From: Mycolicibacterium sp. CH28
GTDB lineage: Bacteria; Actinomycetota; Actinomycetes; Mycobacteriales; Mycobacteriaceae
Direction: 5' to 3'
Assembly: GCF_004745805.1 (NCBI RefSeq)
Contig: NZ_SRLQ01000003.1
Location: 497,385 to 561,384 of the forward strand
DNA length: 64,000 bases
Positions 1-12,602 of the stretch are shown here, one piece after another. Numbering within the stretch: position 1 is the first letter of the stretch; each line of letters begins with the position of its first letter. Under the pieces are notes generated by a model. It searched no databases. It had not been told where the DNA came from and saw only the letters and a list, made by a program, of their open reading frames with translations. The translations under genes were made by a program, and so were the position numbers.

Positions 1-140
1 CCGCCAAGGACTCGCGCACCACCGCCGAGACCTTCCACGCCATGTATCCGCGCATAGACGAGTGGATTGCGGTGCGGCGCAAGGTGGATCCCACCGGAGT
101 GTTCATGTCCGATATGGCCCGACGCTTGGAGCTGCACTAA
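1..140 (+). CDS. dprE1: DprE1, C-terminal fragment (decaprenylphosphoryl-beta-D-ribose 2'-oxidase)
   Basis: Only the last 45 codons are in the window; the reading frame enters at base 3 and stops at TAA 138-140. The tail reads [20 protein letters not shown] and ends in [10 protein letters not shown], which matches the C-terminus of mycobacterial DprE1 as I know it. DprE1 is the FAD enzyme that oxidises decaprenyl-phosphoryl-ribose at C2', the first half of the epimerisation to the arabinose donor. The FAD domain and the active-site cysteine lie outside the window. The stop codon directly abuts the ATG of dprE2, so the two subunits of the epimerase are translationally linked. Identity is mainly supported by the following dprE2-aftA-emb genes. 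Confidence 0.9.
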   Translation, partial: AKDSRTTAETFHAMYPRIDEWIAVRRKVDPTGVFMSDMARRLELH

Positions 141-923
141 ATGGTCTTCGACGCCACCGGCAACCCGCAAACCATCCTGCTGCTAGGCGGAACATCCGAG
201 ATCGGCCTGGCGATCTGCAAGCGTTATCTACGTGACGCGAAGGCCCGGGTGATCCTGGCCGACCTGCCGAACGCACCCAAGCGCGAGGCAGCGATCGCCC
301 AGCTGGAGGCCGCAGGCGCCAAGTCGGTCGAGTATCTCGATTTCGACGCCCTGGACACCGCAAGCCACCCCGCTGTTATCGAATCCGCCTGGGCCAACGG
401 CGATGTCGATGTCGCAATCGTCGCCTTCGGTATCCTCGGCGACGCCGAGGAGCTGTGGCAGAACCAGGCCAAGGCGGTACTGAGCGCCCAGATCAACTAC
501 ACCGCAGCGGTTTCGGTGGGTGTGTTGATCGGCGAGAAGATGCGTGCCCAGGGCTTCGGCCAGATCATCGCGATGTCGTCGGTGGCCGGCGAGCGTGTGC
601 GTCGCAACAACTTCGTCTACGGGTCCACCAAAGCCGGCCTGGACGGCTTCTACCTCGGCCTTGGAGAGGCGCTGCGCGAGTCCGGTGTTCACGTCCTGGT
701 GATCCGACCCGGGCAGGTACGCACCACCACGACGCTGGAGCACTGGAAGGCCACCGGCGCCAAGGAAGCTCCCTTCACCGTGAACGCCGAAGACGTCGCC
801 GAACTGGCTGTGACATCGGCAGCCAAGGGCAAGGACCTGGTCTGGGCGCCCGGGCAGGTGCGGGTGCTGATGTCGGTGCTGCGGCACATCCCGCGGCCAA
901 TCTTCCGCAAACTGCCAATCTAA
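141..923 (+). CDS. dprE2: DprE2, decaprenylphosphoryl-2-keto-beta-D-erythro-pentose reductase
   Basis: This 260-residue short-chain dehydrogenase reduces the 2-keto intermediate made by DprE1 to decaprenyl-phosphoryl-arabinose (DPA), the only known arabinose donor for the mycobacterial wall. Visible SDR features are a Rossmann start with the glycine motif [12 protein letters not shown] near residue 15, the catalytic serine region (MSSVAGERV) near 150, and the YGSTKAG motif carrying Tyr and Lys near 160. The length fits the family (about 254 residues in M. tuberculosis). The ATG start directly follows the dprE1 stop. The downstream aftA start lies 8 bases after the stop, so the gene belongs to a tight arabinan operon. 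Confidence 0.95.
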   Translation: MVFDATGNPQTILLLGGTSEIGLAICKRYLRDAKARVILADLPNAPKREAAIAQLEAAGAKSVEYLDFDALDTASHPAVIESAWANGDVDVAIVAFGILGDAEELWQNQAKAVLSAQINYTAAVSVGVLIGEKMRAQGFGQIIAMSSVAGERVRRNNFVYGSTKAGLDGFYLGLGEALRESGVHVLVIRPGQVRTTTTLEHWKATGAKEAPFTVNAEDVAELAVTSAAKGKDLVWAPGQVRVLMSVLRHIPRPIFRKLPI

Positions 924-931
924 GGCGCCGC

Positions 932-2773
932 GTGCGCAACGCTGTGGCCACCGTGGGCCAGATGATCGCGGCAGCCGCGGTCGCCGTAGCGATTTCGGTC
1001 GTCGCGTTGATCGCGATATCTCGCGTCCAATGGCCGGCGTACCCGTCGTCCAACCAGTTGCACGCGCTGACCACCGTCGGCCAGGTCGGCTGCCTGGTGC
1101 TGCTGCTGGGCACCGGATTCCTGTGGCGTAAGGGCTATCAGTGGATCGCGAGAATCGCCGCTGCGGGGTTCCTGTCCACCTTCGTGGTTGTCACCTTGGG
1201 AATGCCGCTGGGCGCCACCCGGCTCTACCTGTTCGGCATCTCGGTCGATCAGCAGTTCCGAACCGAATACCTCACCCGGCTCACGGCTAGCCCGGCCCTG
1301 CACGACATGACCTACGCGGGACTGCCGCCGTTCTACCCGCCGGGCTGGTTCTGGATTGGCGGGCGCGCCGCCGCCCTGACCGGCACCCCGGCTTGGGAGA
1401 TGTTCAAGCCGTGGGCGATCACCTCCATCGCGATCGCGGTGGTGCTGGCGATGGTCCTGTGGTCGGCGCTGGTCCGCTTCGAGTACGCGCTGATCGTCAC
1501 CACGGCCACCGCGGCCGTCACCATCGCCTACGGCTCACCAGAGCCCTATGCCGCAATCATCACCGTCCTGATCCCGCCGGTGCTCGTACTGGCCTGGTCC
1601 GGACTGCGTGGCAAGACACGAAGCGGCGGCTGGGCCGCCGTCGTCGGCGTCGGGCTGTTCCTCGGTGTCGCCGCCACCTTCTACACCCTGCTGCTCCTGT
1701 ACACCGCGTTCACCGTGACGGTGATGGGCCTCATCGTGGCGGTCGCGCGACGCAGCGTCGAGCCGCTGATCCGCCTCATCACGATCGGCGCGCTCGCTAT
1801 TGCCACCGCGCTGATCACCTGGCTGCCGTTCCTCCTGCAAGCCGCCAAAGGCCCGACGAGCGGCACCGGCAGCGCCCAGCACTACCTGCCCGCCGACGGC
1901 GCGGTGCTGACGTTCCCGATGCTGCAGTTCTCGCTGCTCGGAGCGCTGTGCATGCTCGGCGCGTTGTGGCTGGTGTGGCGGGCCAGGTCTTCTAGTCGCG
2001 CCGCGGCGCTGGGCATCGCGGTGTTGTCGGTATACGCCTGGTCGTTGCTGTCGATGCTGACCACTCTGGTCGGCACCACCCTGCTGTCCTTCCGCTTGCA
2101 GCCCACGCTGACCGTGCTGCTGTCCGCGGCGGGGGCGTTCGGCTTCATCGAGGTGGCGCTGGCCATCGCTGCCCGAACCAACCGCAAGGTCATTCCGGTG
2201 GCCGCCGCGATCGGACTCATCGGCGCGATCGGGTTCAGCCAGGACATCCCCGAGGTATTGCGCCCAGACCTAACCGTCGCCTACTCCGACACCGACGGCT
2301 ATGGCCAGCGGGGCGACCGCCGTCCGCCAGGCGCCGAGAAGTACTACCCGGAACTCGACGCCGCCATCCGGCAGGCCACCGGTAAGCCGCGGGAGCAGAC
2401 CGTCGTGCTGACCACGGACTACAGCTTCTTGTCGTACTACCCCTACTACGGGTTCCAGGGCCTGACCTCGCACTACGCCAACCCGCTGGCCCAGTTCGAC
2501 AAACGGGCCGCGGCCATCGAATCCTGGGCCGACCTGAAGAACGCAAACCAGCTGATCGCAGCGCTGGACGCACTGCCATGGCAGCCGCCGACGGTGTTTC
2601 TCATGCGCCGCGGCGCGAACGACACCTACACCCTGCGGCTAGCCCAGGACGTCTACCCCAACCAGCCCAACGTGCGCCGCTACACCGTTGACCTTGACGC
2701 CAGTCTGTTCACCGGCCCGCACTTCACCGTCAAGACCATCGGGCCCTTCGTCTTGGCCATCCGGAATCCATAG
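932..2773 (+). CDS. aftA: AftA, galactan 5-O-arabinofuranosyltransferase
   Basis: A 613-residue polytopic GT-C glycosyltransferase. It transfers the first arabinofuranose residue from DPA to the galactan chain (GT85 family), priming arabinan synthesis at the outer face of the plasma membrane. The frame is open upstream into dprE2, but that part is arginine-rich shadow sequence, so I place the start at GTG 932, eight bases after the dprE2 stop; the protein then begins [10 protein letters not shown] and runs into a first membrane helix. Around 11-13 hydrophobic segments are followed by a soluble C-terminal part (about residues 440-613). M. tuberculosis AftA is about 643 residues. The stop is 2 bases before embC, which suggests coupling. 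Confidence 0.9.
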   Translation: MRNAVATVGQMIAAAAVAVAISVVALIAISRVQWPAYPSSNQLHALTTVGQVGCLVLLLGTGFLWRKGYQWIARIAAAGFLSTFVVVTLGMPLGATRLYLFGISVDQQFRTEYLTRLTASPALHDMTYAGLPPFYPPGWFWIGGRAAALTGTPAWEMFKPWAITSIAIAVVLAMVLWSALVRFEYALIVTTATAAVTIAYGSPEPYAAIITVLIPPVLVLAWSGLRGKTRSGGWAAVVGVGLFLGVAATFYTLLLLYTAFTVTVMGLIVAVARRSVEPLIRLITIGALAIATALITWLPFLLQAAKGPTSGTGSAQHYLPADGAVLTFPMLQFSLLGALCMLGALWLVWRARSSSRAAALGIAVLSVYAWSLLSMLTTLVGTTLLSFRLQPTLTVLLSAAGAFGFIEVALAIAARTNRKVIPVAAAIGLIGAIGFSQDIPEVLRPDLTVAYSDTDGYGQRGDRRPPGAEKYYPELDAAIRQATGKPREQTVVLTTDYSFLSYYPYYGFQGLTSHYANPLAQFDKRAAAIESWADLKNANQLIAALDALPWQPPTVFLMRRGANDTYTLRLAQDVYPNQPNVRRYTVDLDASLFTGPHFTVKTIGPFVLAIRNP

Positions 2774-2775
2774 CG

Positions 2776-5700
2776 ATGGTCCTGTCTACCCGCCAATTAC
2801 CATCTAGCTCCGTGGAGCAGACGCGGGCGAAGTACCGAACCGCCCGTCTTGTCGCCGTCGTCGCCGGCCTGCTTGGCGCCGCGCTGGCGATCCTGACCCC
2901 GTTCCTGCCGGTCAAGCAGACCACGGCCGAACTCAATTGGCCGCAAAACGGCGTGCTCAACAGCGTCACAGCGCCGCTGATCAGCTACGTGGCAACAGAT
3001 CTGACCATCAGCGTGCCGTGCAGCGCCGTGGCCGGACTCGACAGCCCCGGTAAGACCGTCCTGCTGTCGACGGTCCCCAAGCAAGCCCCCAAGGCCGTCG
3101 ACCGCGGCCTGCTGATCCAACGTGCCGCCAACGACCTGGTCGTCGTCGTCCGCAACACCCCCGTGGTCGTCGCCCCCATGTCGGAGGTGCTCAGCCCGGC
3201 CTGTCGACAGCTGACATTCACCGCACACGCAGACAAGGTGACGGCCGAGTTCGTCGGCCTCACCCAGGGCCCCGACAGCGACGATCCGGGCGCGCCGCTG
3301 AACGGCGAGCGCAGCGGCTACGACTTCCGGCCCCAGATCGTGGGGGTGTTCACCGACCTGTCCGGGCCGGCACCCGAGGGAATGCGGCTCTCGGCCACCA
3401 TCGACACCCGCTACAGCAGCGCGCCGACCGCGCTCAAGATGGTGGCGATGGTGCTCGGCGTAGCCCTGACCATCACCGCCCTGATCGCCCTGCACATCCT
3501 CGACACCGCCGACGGGCTCCGACACCGGCGTTTCCTGCCGCCGCGCTGGTGGTCAGTGACCACGCTGGACGGGGTGGTGCTGGCGGTCCTGGTGTGGTGG
3601 CACTTCGTCGGCGCCAACACCTCCGACGACGGCTACATCCTGACCATGGCCCGGGTCTCCGAGCACGCCGGGTACATGGCGAACTACTACCGCTGGTTCG
3701 GCACCCCGGAAGCCCCGTTCGGCTGGTACTACGACCTGCTGGCCGTGTGGGCGCACGTGTCGACGGCCAGCATCTGGATGCGGCTTCCCACGCTGGTGAT
3801 GGCGCTAGCGTGCTGGTGGATCATCAGCCGCGAGGTCATCCCCCGGCTCGGCCACGCCGTCAAGACCACCCGCGCTGCGGCGTGGACGGCGGCAGGTTTG
3901 TTCCTGGCGTTCTGGCTGCCGCTCAACAACGGCCTGCGCCCCGAACCGATCATCGCGATCGGCATCCTGCTGACCTGGATCTGCGTGGAGCGCGGCGTGG
4001 CGACCAGCCGGCTGCTGCCGGTGGCCTTCGCGTGCATCGTCGGCGCGCTGACGCTGTTCTCCGGCCCGACCGGCATCGCCTCGATCGGCGCTCTGCTGGT
4101 CGCCATCGGCCCGTTGCGCACGATCCTGCACCGACGCTCCCGCCAGTTCGGCCTGCTACCACTGTTGGCCCCGATCCTGGCGGCAGCGACGGTGACGATC
4201 ATCCTGATCTTCCGGGACCAGACCCTGGTCGGCGAGATCCAGGCCAACATGCTCAAGTCGGCGGTCGGCCCGAGCCTGAGCTGGTTCGACGAGCACATCC
4301 GCTACGAGCGGCTGTTCATGGCGAGCCCGGACGGGTCGATCGCACGCCGGTTCGCGGTGCTGGCCCTGCTCGTCGCGCTGGCGGTGTCGGTGGCGATGAT
4401 CCTGCGCCGCGGGCACATCCCGGGCACCGCGGCGGGCCCCAGCCGGCGCATCATCGGGATCACGATCATCTCGTTCATCGCGATGATGTTCACCCCGACC
4501 AAATGGACCCACCACTTCGGGGTTTTCGCCGGCCTGGCCGGGTCGCTGGGCGCGCTGGCCGCCGTGGCGGTGACCGCGCACGTGCTGAGGTCCCGGCGCA
4601 ACCGGGCGGTGTTCGCCGCCGTCGTGTTGTTCGTCACCGCTCTGTCGTTCGCCAGCGTCAACGGCTGGTGGTACGTCTCCAACTTCGGGGTGCCCTGGTC
4701 GAACCAGTTCCCGGAGTGGCACTTCGGCTTCACGACGATGCTGCTCGGGCTGACGATGCTCACCCTGCTGCTGGCCGCGTGGTTCCACTTCTCCGGACGT
4801 GACAAGGCCCCGCCCGGCCGGCGACGCTGGTGGTCGGGTGTGGTCGGGTCGCCGTTGGCCGTGGCGGCGTGGCTGCTGGTCATGTTCGAAGTGCTGTCGC
4901 TGACGCTAGGCATGACCGAGCAGTGGCCCGCCTGGTCGGTGGGCCGGTCGAACCTGCAGGCGCTGACCGGCAAGACGTGCGGGCTGGCCGACGACGTGTT
5001 GGTCGAAGAGGATCCCAACAGCGGATTGCTCACCCCGATCGGGGTACCAATCGGCGAGGCGCTTGGTGCCGTCACCGCACAGGGCTTCACCCCGAACGGA
5101 GTGCCCGCCGACGTCTCGGCCGATCCGGTGATGGAGCCCCCTGGGGGCGGCAGCCTCGCCGGCAACGACGACGGTGTGGCGACCAGCAGCGAGGCGGGCA
5201 CCGAGGGCGGCACCACCACTACCGGCGGGGTCAACAGCTCCCGCGCCCGACTGCCCTTCGGGCTGGACCCGGCACGGACCCCGGTAATGGGTAGCTGGCG
5301 CGCCGGGGTGCAGCAACCCGCGCAACTGCGCTCGGCCTGGTACCGGCTGCCTGCCGACTGGGCCACTTCCCCCCTGCTGGTCGTGTCGGCCGCCGGCCGA
5401 TTCAACCAGGGCGAAGTCCAGGTGCAGTGGGCCACCGACCAGCAGGCCGCCGAAGGTAAACCCGCCGGCTCGATCGGGTTCGCCGACATCGGCGCGGCAC
5501 CGGCATGGCGCAACCTACGGGCGCCGCTGGCCGCGATCCCACGCACCGCCACCCAGATCCGCATCGTGGCCACCGACGACGACCTGGCCCCCCAGCACTG
5601 GATCGCCGTGACACCGCCGCGCATCCCCAAATTGCGCACCTTGCAGCAGGTCGTCGGCTCGCAGGATCCGGTGTTGCTGGACTGGCTGGTCGGCCTGGCC

Positions 5701-6015
5701 TTCCCGTGCCAGCGGCCGTTCGGCCACCAGTACGGCGTCATCGAACCGCCTAAGTGGCGGATCCTGCCGGACCGCTTCGGCGCGGAAGCCAACTCCCCCG
5801 TCATGGACAACATCGGCGGCGGACCGCTTGGCATAAGCGAGCTCCTATACCGCGCGACCACGGTGCCGACGTATCTCAAGGACAACTGGTTCCGCGACTG
5901 GGGTGCCCTGCAGCGGCTCAACCAGTTCTATCCGAGCGCACAGCCGGCCCGGCTAGATCTCGGTACGGCCGTCCGCAGCGGACTGTGGAGCCCGGCACCA
6001 CTGCGACCGACGTAG
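2776..6015 (+). CDS. embC: EmbC, lipoarabinomannan arabinosyltransferase
   Basis: A 1079-residue membrane arabinosyltransferase of the Emb family (GT53) that uses DPA. In M. tuberculosis and M. smegmatis EmbC extends the arabinan of lipoarabinomannan, while EmbA and EmbB act on arabinogalactan. The order embC-embA-embB assigns this copy. The protein shows an N-terminal membrane helix, a periplasmic jelly-roll-type region, the GT-C aspartate motif NTSDDGYIL with Asp284-Asp285, a block of about 13 membrane segments to residue 710, and a C-terminal periplasmic carbohydrate-binding region. An unusual Gly/Thr-rich stretch ([10 protein letters not shown], about residue 815) lies in the C-terminal part. 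The ATG start is 2 bases after aftA. Confidence 0.95.
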   Translation: MVLSTRQLPSSSVEQTRAKYRTARLVAVVAGLLGAALAILTPFLPVKQTTAELNWPQNGVLNSVTAPLISYVATDLTISVPCSAVAGLDSPGKTVLLSTVPKQAPKAVDRGLLIQRAANDLVVVVRNTPVVVAPMSEVLSPACRQLTFTAHADKVTAEFVGLTQGPDSDDPGAPLNGERSGYDFRPQIVGVFTDLSGPAPEGMRLSATIDTRYSSAPTALKMVAMVLGVALTITALIALHILDTADGLRHRRFLPPRWWSVTTLDGVVLAVLVWWHFVGANTSDDGYILTMARVSEHAGYMANYYRWFGTPEAPFGWYYDLLAVWAHVSTASIWMRLPTLVMALACWWIISREVIPRLGHAVKTTRAAAWTAAGLFLAFWLPLNNGLRPEPIIAIGILLTWICVERGVATSRLLPVAFACIVGALTLFSGPTGIASIGALLVAIGPLRTILHRRSRQFGLLPLLAPILAAATVTIILIFRDQTLVGEIQANMLKSAVGPSLSWFDEHIRYERLFMASPDGSIARRFAVLALLVALAVSVAMILRRGHIPGTAAGPSRRIIGITIISFIAMMFTPTKWTHHFGVFAGLAGSLGALAAVAVTAHVLRSRRNRAVFAAVVLFVTALSFASVNGWWYVSNFGVPWSNQFPEWHFGFTTMLLGLTMLTLLLAAWFHFSGRDKAPPGRRRWWSGVVGSPLAVAAWLLVMFEVLSLTLGMTEQWPAWSVGRSNLQALTGKTCGLADDVLVEEDPNSGLLTPIGVPIGEALGAVTAQGFTPNGVPADVSADPVMEPPGGGSLAGNDDGVATSSEAGTEGGTTTTGGVNSSRARLPFGLDPARTPVMGSWRAGVQQPAQLRSAWYRLPADWATSPLLVVSAAGRFNQGEVQVQWATDQQAAEGKPAGSIGFADIGAAPAWRNLRAPLAAIPRTATQIRIVATDDDLAPQHWIAVTPPRIPKLRTLQQVVGSQDPVLLDWLVGLAFPCQRPFGHQYGVIEPPKWRILPDRFGAEANSPVMDNIGGGPLGISELLYRATTVPTYLKDNWFRDWGALQRLNQFYPSAQPARLDLGTAVRSGLWSPAPLRPT

Positions 6016-6103
6016 CAATCCAGACTGCAATCCCGGCTCGAATCGCGGTGCCGCCCGCAGGCCTTCCGAACCGACTCAAGTTCGTCGCCTAACATCGAGC
6101 CTC

Positions 6104-9100
6104 GTGCCCAGCGACAGAGCGGACTCGCCCCAGATCGCGCGGCTGGTCGCCGTCATCGCAGGAATCCTGGGCGTATTGCTGTGCGCGCTGGTACCGCTAC
6201 TGCCCGTCACACAGACCACGGCCGGCATCCAATGGCCGCAGGCACCCGGCCCAGACGGCATGGTCACCGACATCACCGCCCCCCTGGTCTCGGGCGCACC
6301 ACAGTCACTCGACGTGTCGATCCCCTGCCAGGCGATCGCGACACTGCCCGCCGACGGCGGCCTCGTGTTCTCCACGATCCCGCCCTCCGGGATCGACGCC
6401 AGCCGCAACGGACTGTTCGTCCGCGCCAACAACGCCACCGTCGTCGTCGCGTTCCGCGACACCGTGGCCGCGGTCGCCCCGCGCCCGGCTATCGCGGCGG
6501 GCGCCTGCAGCGACCTGCGCATCTGGGCGGGACCCGGCGGCGTGGGGGCCGACTTCGCCGGCATCCCCGGTGCGACGGGCACCCTCGCCCCGGAGAAGAA
6601 GCCTCAGGTCGCCGGGATCTTCACCGATCTGAAGGTGCCCGCCCAGCCGGGCCTGTCCGCCCGCGTCGACATCGACACCCGCTTCATCACCAACCCGACC
6701 GTGCTCAAGACCGCGGTGATGATCCTGGGCCTCGCCTGCGTGGCGGTCGCGCTGGTCGCGCTGGCGGTGCTGGATCGGCGGGCAGGGCGATTCGGGAGCG
6801 GGCGTCTGGCCGGGGCGTGGCGGCGCTTCGTGCGCGTGGGGGTGTCCACCTGGCTGGCCGACGTCGGCGTGATCGGCACCCTGCTGCTCTGGCACGTGGT
6901 CGGCGCCATCTCCTCCGATGACGGCTACAACCTCACGATCGCCCGGGTTTCCGGCCAGGCCGGCTACGCCGCGAACTACTTCCGCTTCTTCGGCGCCACC
7001 GAGGCTCCGTTCGATTGGTATCAGTCGGTGCTCGCCCAGCTCGCCGCGATCAGCACCGCCGGGGTGTGGATGCGGCTACCCGCCACCGCCGCCGGCATCG
7101 GCACCTGGCTGATCCTGAGCCGCTGCGTCCTGCCGCGGCTGGGCCGGCGGCTGGCCGACAACCGCATCGCAGTCTGGACCGCCGGGGCGGTGTTCCTGGC
7201 CGCCTGGCTGCCGTTCAACAACGGGCTGCGCCCCGAGCCGCTGATCGCCTTCGGCGCGCTGGCCGCGTGGATCCTGGTGGAGAACGCGATCAGCACCCGT
7301 CGACTGGTCCCAGCCGCCGTCGCGATCATCATCGCGGCGTTCAGCGTCACCGTGGCCCCACAGGGCCTGATCGCCCTCGCCCCGCTGCTGGTGGGTGCGC
7401 GGGCCATCGCCGGGGTGATCCAGTCCCGCCGCGCCACCGACGGCCTGCTGGCTCCGCTGGCCGCGCTCGCCGCCTCGCTGTCGGTCATCTTCGTGGTCGT
7501 CTTCCGTGACCAGACCCTGGCCACCGTCGCCGAGTCGGCCCGCATCAAGTACGTCGTCGGCCCGACGATCGCCTGGTATCAGGACTTCCTGCGCTACTAC
7601 TTCCTCACTGTCGAAGACAATGTCGAAAGCTCGCTGACCCGCCGGTTCGCCGTTCTGGTGATGCTGCTGTGCCTGTTCGGCCTGCTGGCTGTGCTGCTGC
7701 GCCGCGGTCGTGTGCCCGGGGTGGTCAACGGACCGGTGTGGCGGCTGATCGGCAGCACCGCGATCGGTCTGCTGCTGCTCACTTTCACCCCCACCAAGTG
7801 GGCCGTTCAGTTCGGTGCATTCGCCGGCCTGGCCGGAGCGCTCGGCGCGGTTACCGCGTTCGCCTTCGCCCGGGTGGGCCTGCACAATCGACGCAACCTG
7901 GCCCTGTACGTCACCGCGCTGCTGTTCGTGCTGGCGTGGGCGACCTCCGGCATCAACGGATGGTTCTACGTCGGCAACTACGGCGTGCCGTGGTTCGACC
8001 GCCAGCCGGTGATCGCCCACCAGCCCGTGACGACGATGTTCCTGGCGCTGGCCATCCTGACCGGCCTGCTCGCCGGCTGGCTGCACTTCCGGATGGACTA
8101 CACCGGGCACACCGAAGTCAAGAACACCCGGCGCAACCGCGTGCTGGCCTCCACGCCGCTGCTGGTATTCGCGGTCATCATGGTCCTGCTCGAAGTGGGT
8201 TCGATGACCAAGGCCTTCGTCCAGCGCTACCCCGTCTACACCACGGCCAAGGCCAACGTGTCGGCGCTGACGTCGGGCCTGTCGTCGAACAGTTGCGCCA
8301 TGGCCGACGACGTCCTGGTCGAGCCCGACCCCAATGCCGGGATGCTGCAACCCGTTCCGGGCCAGAAGTGGGGCCAGTACGGACCGCTCGGCGGCGAGAA
8401 CCCGATCGGCTTCACCCCCAACGGGATCAGCGACACCCTCGAGCCCGCCGAACCGTTCGTCGCGAACCCGGGCACCGTCAACTCCGACGGATCCCCCAAC
8501 AAGCCCAACGTCGGTATCGCGTATGCGGCCGGCACCGGTGGCGGCTACGGGCCGGTGGGAGTGAATGGCTCCCGGGTGTTCCTGCCGTTCGGCCTGGATC
8601 CCCAGACCACACCGGTGATGGGCAGCTACAACGAGAACACCGTTGCGGCCAAGGCCACATCGGCCTGGTACCAGCTGCCCCCGCGCACCCCGGACCGCCC
8701 GCTGGTGACCGTCGCGGCCGCCGGGGCGATCTGGTTCTACGACGAAGAGGGCCAGTTCAACTACGGTCAGTCGCTCAAACTGCAGTGGGGTGTGCAGCGT
8801 CCGGACGGCAGCTTCCAGGCACTGAACTCGGTGCAACCCATCGACGTCATCGCTCAAAAGGCTTGGCGCAACCTGCGATTCCCGCTCGCGTGGGCACCGC
8901 CGGAGGCCAACGTGGCGCGCATCGTCGCCGACGACCCGAACCTGAGCACCGATCAGTGGTTCGGCTTCACCCCGCCGCGAGTGCCGGTGCTCGAGACCGC
9001 TCAACAATTCCTGGGATCGCAGACTCCGGTGATGATGGACATCGCCACCGCGGCGAACTTCCCGTGCCAGCGCCCGTTCTCGGAGCATCTCGGCGTCGCC

Positions 9101-9385
9101 GAACTGCCCGAGTACCGGATCCTTCCCAACCTCAAGCAGGTGGTGGTGTCGAGCAATATGTGGCTGTCCGCCCGTGCCGGTGGTCCCTTCCTGTTCATCC
9201 AGGGACTGCTGACGACATCGACAGTGCCCACCTATCTGCGCGGTGACTGGTACCGCGACTGGGGTGCCATCGAGCGGTACATCCGTTTGGTGCCGTCCGC
9301 GCAGGCGCCCAACGCCGTCATCGACCAGGGCGCCAAGACCGTGTCCGGGTGGAGCCGTAGCGGACCGATCAGGGCCCTGCCATGA
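6104..9385 (+). CDS. embA: EmbA, arabinogalactan arabinosyltransferase
   Basis: A 1093-residue Emb-family protein, almost exactly the length of M. tuberculosis EmbA (1094). EmbA works with EmbB as a heterodimer to form the alpha-1,3 branches of arabinogalactan from DPA. The GT-C motif is [10 protein letters not shown] with Asp272-Asp273; the loop after it reads [14 protein letters not shown] 13-helix core is followed by a large periplasmic domain ending in [13 protein letters not shown]. The GTG start at 6104 follows an 88-base gap after embC, the largest gap in the run and a candidate site for an internal promoter. Its TGA stop overlaps the embB ATG (ATGA), a sign of translational coupling. 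Confidence 0.95.
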   Translation: MPSDRADSPQIARLVAVIAGILGVLLCALVPLLPVTQTTAGIQWPQAPGPDGMVTDITAPLVSGAPQSLDVSIPCQAIATLPADGGLVFSTIPPSGIDASRNGLFVRANNATVVVAFRDTVAAVAPRPAIAAGACSDLRIWAGPGGVGADFAGIPGATGTLAPEKKPQVAGIFTDLKVPAQPGLSARVDIDTRFITNPTVLKTAVMILGLACVAVALVALAVLDRRAGRFGSGRLAGAWRRFVRVGVSTWLADVGVIGTLLLWHVVGAISSDDGYNLTIARVSGQAGYAANYFRFFGATEAPFDWYQSVLAQLAAISTAGVWMRLPATAAGIGTWLILSRCVLPRLGRRLADNRIAVWTAGAVFLAAWLPFNNGLRPEPLIAFGALAAWILVENAISTRRLVPAAVAIIIAAFSVTVAPQGLIALAPLLVGARAIAGVIQSRRATDGLLAPLAALAASLSVIFVVVFRDQTLATVAESARIKYVVGPTIAWYQDFLRYYFLTVEDNVESSLTRRFAVLVMLLCLFGLLAVLLRRGRVPGVVNGPVWRLIGSTAIGLLLLTFTPTKWAVQFGAFAGLAGALGAVTAFAFARVGLHNRRNLALYVTALLFVLAWATSGINGWFYVGNYGVPWFDRQPVIAHQPVTTMFLALAILTGLLAGWLHFRMDYTGHTEVKNTRRNRVLASTPLLVFAVIMVLLEVGSMTKAFVQRYPVYTTAKANVSALTSGLSSNSCAMADDVLVEPDPNAGMLQPVPGQKWGQYGPLGGENPIGFTPNGISDTLEPAEPFVANPGTVNSDGSPNKPNVGIAYAAGTGGGYGPVGVNGSRVFLPFGLDPQTTPVMGSYNENTVAAKATSAWYQLPPRTPDRPLVTVAAAGAIWFYDEEGQFNYGQSLKLQWGVQRPDGSFQALNSVQPIDVIAQKAWRNLRFPLAWAPPEANVARIVADDPNLSTDQWFGFTPPRVPVLETAQQFLGSQTPVMMDIATAANFPCQRPFSEHLGVAELPEYRILPNLKQVVVSSNMWLSARAGGPFLFIQGLLTTSTVPTYLRGDWYRDWGAIERYIRLVPSAQAPNAVIDQGAKTVSGWSRSGPIRALP

Positions 9386-12300
9386 GAGGTGCCATGAGCG
9401 ACGTGACCGTCACCCGGTGGGTGGCCACAGTGGCCGGCCTGGTCGGCTTCGTGCTGTCGGTATTGACTCCGCTGCTGCCGGTGGTGCAGACCACCGCGAC
9501 GCTGAACTGGCCGCAGGGCGGTCAGCTGACCAGTGTGACGGCACCGCTGATCTCCCAGGCGCCGGTTTCGCTTACCGCGACGGTGCCCTGTGAGGTGATC
9601 CGGTCCATGCCGCCCGAGGGCGGCACAGTGTTCGGGTTGGCGCCGCGGAAAGGCAAAGAAGCGACCCTGAATTCGCTGTTCGTCAACGTCTCTGCCCAGC
9701 GGGTCGACATCACCGACCGCAACGTGGTGATCGCGAGTGTGCCGCGGGCGCGGATGACGGGGTGCTCGCGCATCGAGATCACCTCGAACGCGGACGGGAC
9801 GTTCGCCACGTTTGTGGGATTGACGGACCCCACGACCGGCAAGGAGATGCGCAGCGGGTTCGCCGACCCGAACCTGAGGCCCGCGATCGTCGGGGTGTTC
9901 ACCGACCTCACCGGCCCGGCACCGCCGGGGTTGTCGATGTCGGCGACAATCGACACCCGGTTCTCCAGCAAGCCAACGGCTTTGAAGCTGGCTGCGATGC
10001 TGTTGGCCATGACCGCCACGGTGATCGCGGTTGTGGCGCTGTGGCGGCTGGACCGGCTCGACGGGCACCGGATGCACAGCTGGATCCCGCAGCGGTGGCG
10101 CACCTTCACCGCGGTCGACGTCACCGTGGTGGCCGGCTTCCTGGTATGGCACGTGATCGGGGCCAACTCCTCCGACGACGGCTACATCCTGCAGATGGCC
10201 CGCGTGGCCGACCACGCCGGCTACATGTCCAACTACTTCCGCTGGTTCGGTAGTCCCGAGGACCCGTTCGGTTGGTTCTACAACGTGCTGGCGCTGATGA
10301 CCCACGTCAGCGACGCCAGCATCTGGATGCGCCTGCCGGACTTGATCTGTGCCCTGGTGTGCTGGCTGCTGCTATCGCGCGAGGTGCTGCCCCGGCTGGG
10401 GCCGGCGGTGGTCGCCAGCCGGCCCGCGCTGTGGGCCGCCGGACTGGTGCTCATGGCGGCGTGGATGCCGTTCAACAACGGCCTGCGCCCGGAGGGACAG
10501 ATCGCCACCGGCGCGCTGATCACCTACGTGCTCATCGAGCGGGCCATCATCGCGGGCCGGCTGACCCCCGCCGCGCTGGCCATCATCACCGCCTCATTCA
10601 CCCTGGGCATCCAACCCACCGGACTGATCGCGGTGGCCGCGCTGCTCGCCGGTGGCCGACCGATCCTGCGCATCCTGGTGCGCCGCCGCGCGATCGTCGG
10701 TACCTGGCCGCTGATATTGCCGCTGCTGGCCGCCGGCACCATCATCCTGACCGTTGTCTTCGCCGACCAGACCCTGGCAACAGTGTTGGAAGCCACCAGG
10801 ATTCGCACCGCCATCGGCCCCAGCCAGGCCTGGTACACCGAGAACCTGCGCTACTACTACCTGATCCTGCCGACGGTGGACGGCTCGCTGTCGCGTCGCT
10901 TCGGCTTCTTCATCACCGCACTGTCGCTGTTCGCCTCGATGTTCATCATCCTGCGCCGCAAGCGCATTCCGGGCGTTGCCCGCGGACCGGCATGGCGGTT
11001 GATGGGCGTGATCTTCGCGACGATGTTCTTCCTGATGTTCACCCCCACCAAGTGGGTGCACCACTTCGGGTTGTTCGCCGCCGTCGGTGCGGCGATGGCC
11101 GCCCTGGCCACCGTCCTGGCATCGCCTGCGGTGCTGCGCTGGTCGCGTAACCGGATGACCGTCGTCACCGCGGTGTGCTTCGTACTCTCGCTGTGCTTCG
11201 CCACCACCAACGGCTGGTGGTACGTCTCCAGCTATGGGGTGCCGTTCAACAACGCGATGCCCCGGATCGCTGGAATAACAGTCAGCACAATATTTTTCGC
11301 GCTCTTCGCACTCTCGGCGATGTACACGGTCTGGCTGCACTTCAACACCCGCGACCATGGGGAAGGCCGCCTCGCCCGCGCGCTGACCACCGCACCGATC
11401 CCACTGGCGGCCGGCTTCATGGTGCTGGTCTTCGTCGGCTCGATGGCCGCCGGCGTTGTGCGCCAGTACCCAACCTATTCCAATGCCTGGGCCAATCTCC
11501 GGTCGTTCTCCGGTGGGTGCGGACTGGCCGACGATGTGCTGGTCGAGCCGGATTCCAACGCCGGATTCCTGACCCCGCTGCCCGGCGACTACGGCCCGCT
11601 GGGACCGCTGGGCGGCACCAACCCGGTCGGCTTCACACCGAACGGAGTCCCCGACCACATTGTCGCCGAAGCGATTCGGATGACCAATCCGATGCCGGGC
11701 ACCGACTATGACTGGAACCAGCCGATCAAGCTCGCCACCCCCGGTGTCAATGGCTCGACGGTGCCACTGCCCTATGGCCTCGACCCCAGCCGGGTTCCGC
11801 TGGCCGGCAGCTACGCCGCGGGCCCGCAGCAGGAGGCGATCCTCAACTCGGCCTGGTACCAGCTGCCGCCCCGGGACAACGGTCACCCGCTCGTGGTCGT
11901 CACCGCCGCCGGCACCATCGCCGGCCGCAGCGTCCTCGACGGCTACACCGACGGCCAGGCCGTGGAACTGGAGTACGCCAAGCCGGGGCCCGACGGCGCT
12001 CCGGTGCCCATCGGCCGGGTCAGCCCCTACGATCTCGGGCCCGCCCCGTCGTGGCGCAACCTGCGCTTCCCCCGCTCGGAGATGCCCGCCGACGCCACCC
12101 TGGTGCGAGTGGTTGCCGAAGACCGGTCGCTGTCGCAGGGAGACTGGATCGCGGTGACCCCGCCGCGGATGCCCGAACTGCGGTCGGTGCAGGAGTACGT
12201 CGGCTCCACCCAGCCCGTGCTGATGGACTGGGCCGTCGGCCTGGCCTTCCCGTGTCAGCAGCCGATGCTGCACGCCAACGGTGTGACCGAGGTGCCGAAG

Positions 12301-12564
12301 TTCCGGATCACCCCGGACTACGCCGCCAAGAGGGACAGCACCGACACCTGGGAGGACGGCCGCAACGGCGGCCTGCTCGGCATCACCGATCTGCTGCTGC
12401 GTCAGCAGGTGATGGCGACCTACCTGTCCCACGACTGGGGCCGGGATTGGGGCTCGCTGCGCAAGTTCGACACCATCGTCGACGCGCAGCCTGCGCAGAT
12501 CGACCTGGGCACCGCCACCCGCAGCGGACTGTGGAAGTCCGGCCCGATCCGAATCAAGCCGTAG
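9382..12564 (+). CDS. embB: EmbB, arabinogalactan arabinosyltransferase (ethambutol target)
   Basis: A 1060-residue Emb protein with very high similarity to EmbB as I recall it ([37 protein letters not shown]). It pairs with EmbA to build branched arabinan on galactan and is the main ethambutol target. The GT-C motif NSSDDGYIL gives Asp265-Asp266 in this numbering. The residue corresponding to M. tuberculosis Met306 is Met (codon 10225-10227). The first ATG at 9382 overlaps the embA stop; a second in-frame ATG at 9394 has AGAGG just upstream and is an equally good start. The 38-base gap to the next gene shows no clear terminator. Confidence 0.96.
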   Translation: MRGAMSDVTVTRWVATVAGLVGFVLSVLTPLLPVVQTTATLNWPQGGQLTSVTAPLISQAPVSLTATVPCEVIRSMPPEGGTVFGLAPRKGKEATLNSLFVNVSAQRVDITDRNVVIASVPRARMTGCSRIEITSNADGTFATFVGLTDPTTGKEMRSGFADPNLRPAIVGVFTDLTGPAPPGLSMSATIDTRFSSKPTALKLAAMLLAMTATVIAVVALWRLDRLDGHRMHSWIPQRWRTFTAVDVTVVAGFLVWHVIGANSSDDGYILQMARVADHAGYMSNYFRWFGSPEDPFGWFYNVLALMTHVSDASIWMRLPDLICALVCWLLLSREVLPRLGPAVVASRPALWAAGLVLMAAWMPFNNGLRPEGQIATGALITYVLIERAIIAGRLTPAALAIITASFTLGIQPTGLIAVAALLAGGRPILRILVRRRAIVGTWPLILPLLAAGTIILTVVFADQTLATVLEATRIRTAIGPSQAWYTENLRYYYLILPTVDGSLSRRFGFFITALSLFASMFIILRRKRIPGVARGPAWRLMGVIFATMFFLMFTPTKWVHHFGLFAAVGAAMAALATVLASPAVLRWSRNRMTVVTAVCFVLSLCFATTNGWWYVSSYGVPFNNAMPRIAGITVSTIFFALFALSAMYTVWLHFNTRDHGEGRLARALTTAPIPLAAGFMVLVFVGSMAAGVVRQYPTYSNAWANLRSFSGGCGLADDVLVEPDSNAGFLTPLPGDYGPLGPLGGTNPVGFTPNGVPDHIVAEAIRMTNPMPGTDYDWNQPIKLATPGVNGSTVPLPYGLDPSRVPLAGSYAAGPQQEAILNSAWYQLPPRDNGHPLVVVTAAGTIAGRSVLDGYTDGQAVELEYAKPGPDGAPVPIGRVSPYDLGPAPSWRNLRFPRSEMPADATLVRVVAEDRSLSQGDWIAVTPPRMPELRSVQEYVGSTQPVLMDWAVGLAFPCQQPMLHANGVTEVPKFRITPDYAAKRDSTDTWEDGRNGGLLGITDLLLRQQVMATYLSHDWGRDWGSLRKFDTIVDAQPAQIDLGTATRSGLWKSGPIRIKP

Positions 12565-12602
12565 ATACGGCCTCGCCGCACTTGCGGTGACAGAATCCGC
12601 TC

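Noticed and set aside
455..931. N-terminal extension of AftA inside dprE2
   Set aside because: The extension is arginine-rich shadow of dprE2; GTG 932 gives the normal AftA start.
7076..9088. 670-codon antisense ORF in embA, and a similar one at 10594-12432 in embB
   Set aside because: Low-complexity Arg/Gly/Gln/His translation antisense to conserved Emb coding sequence.
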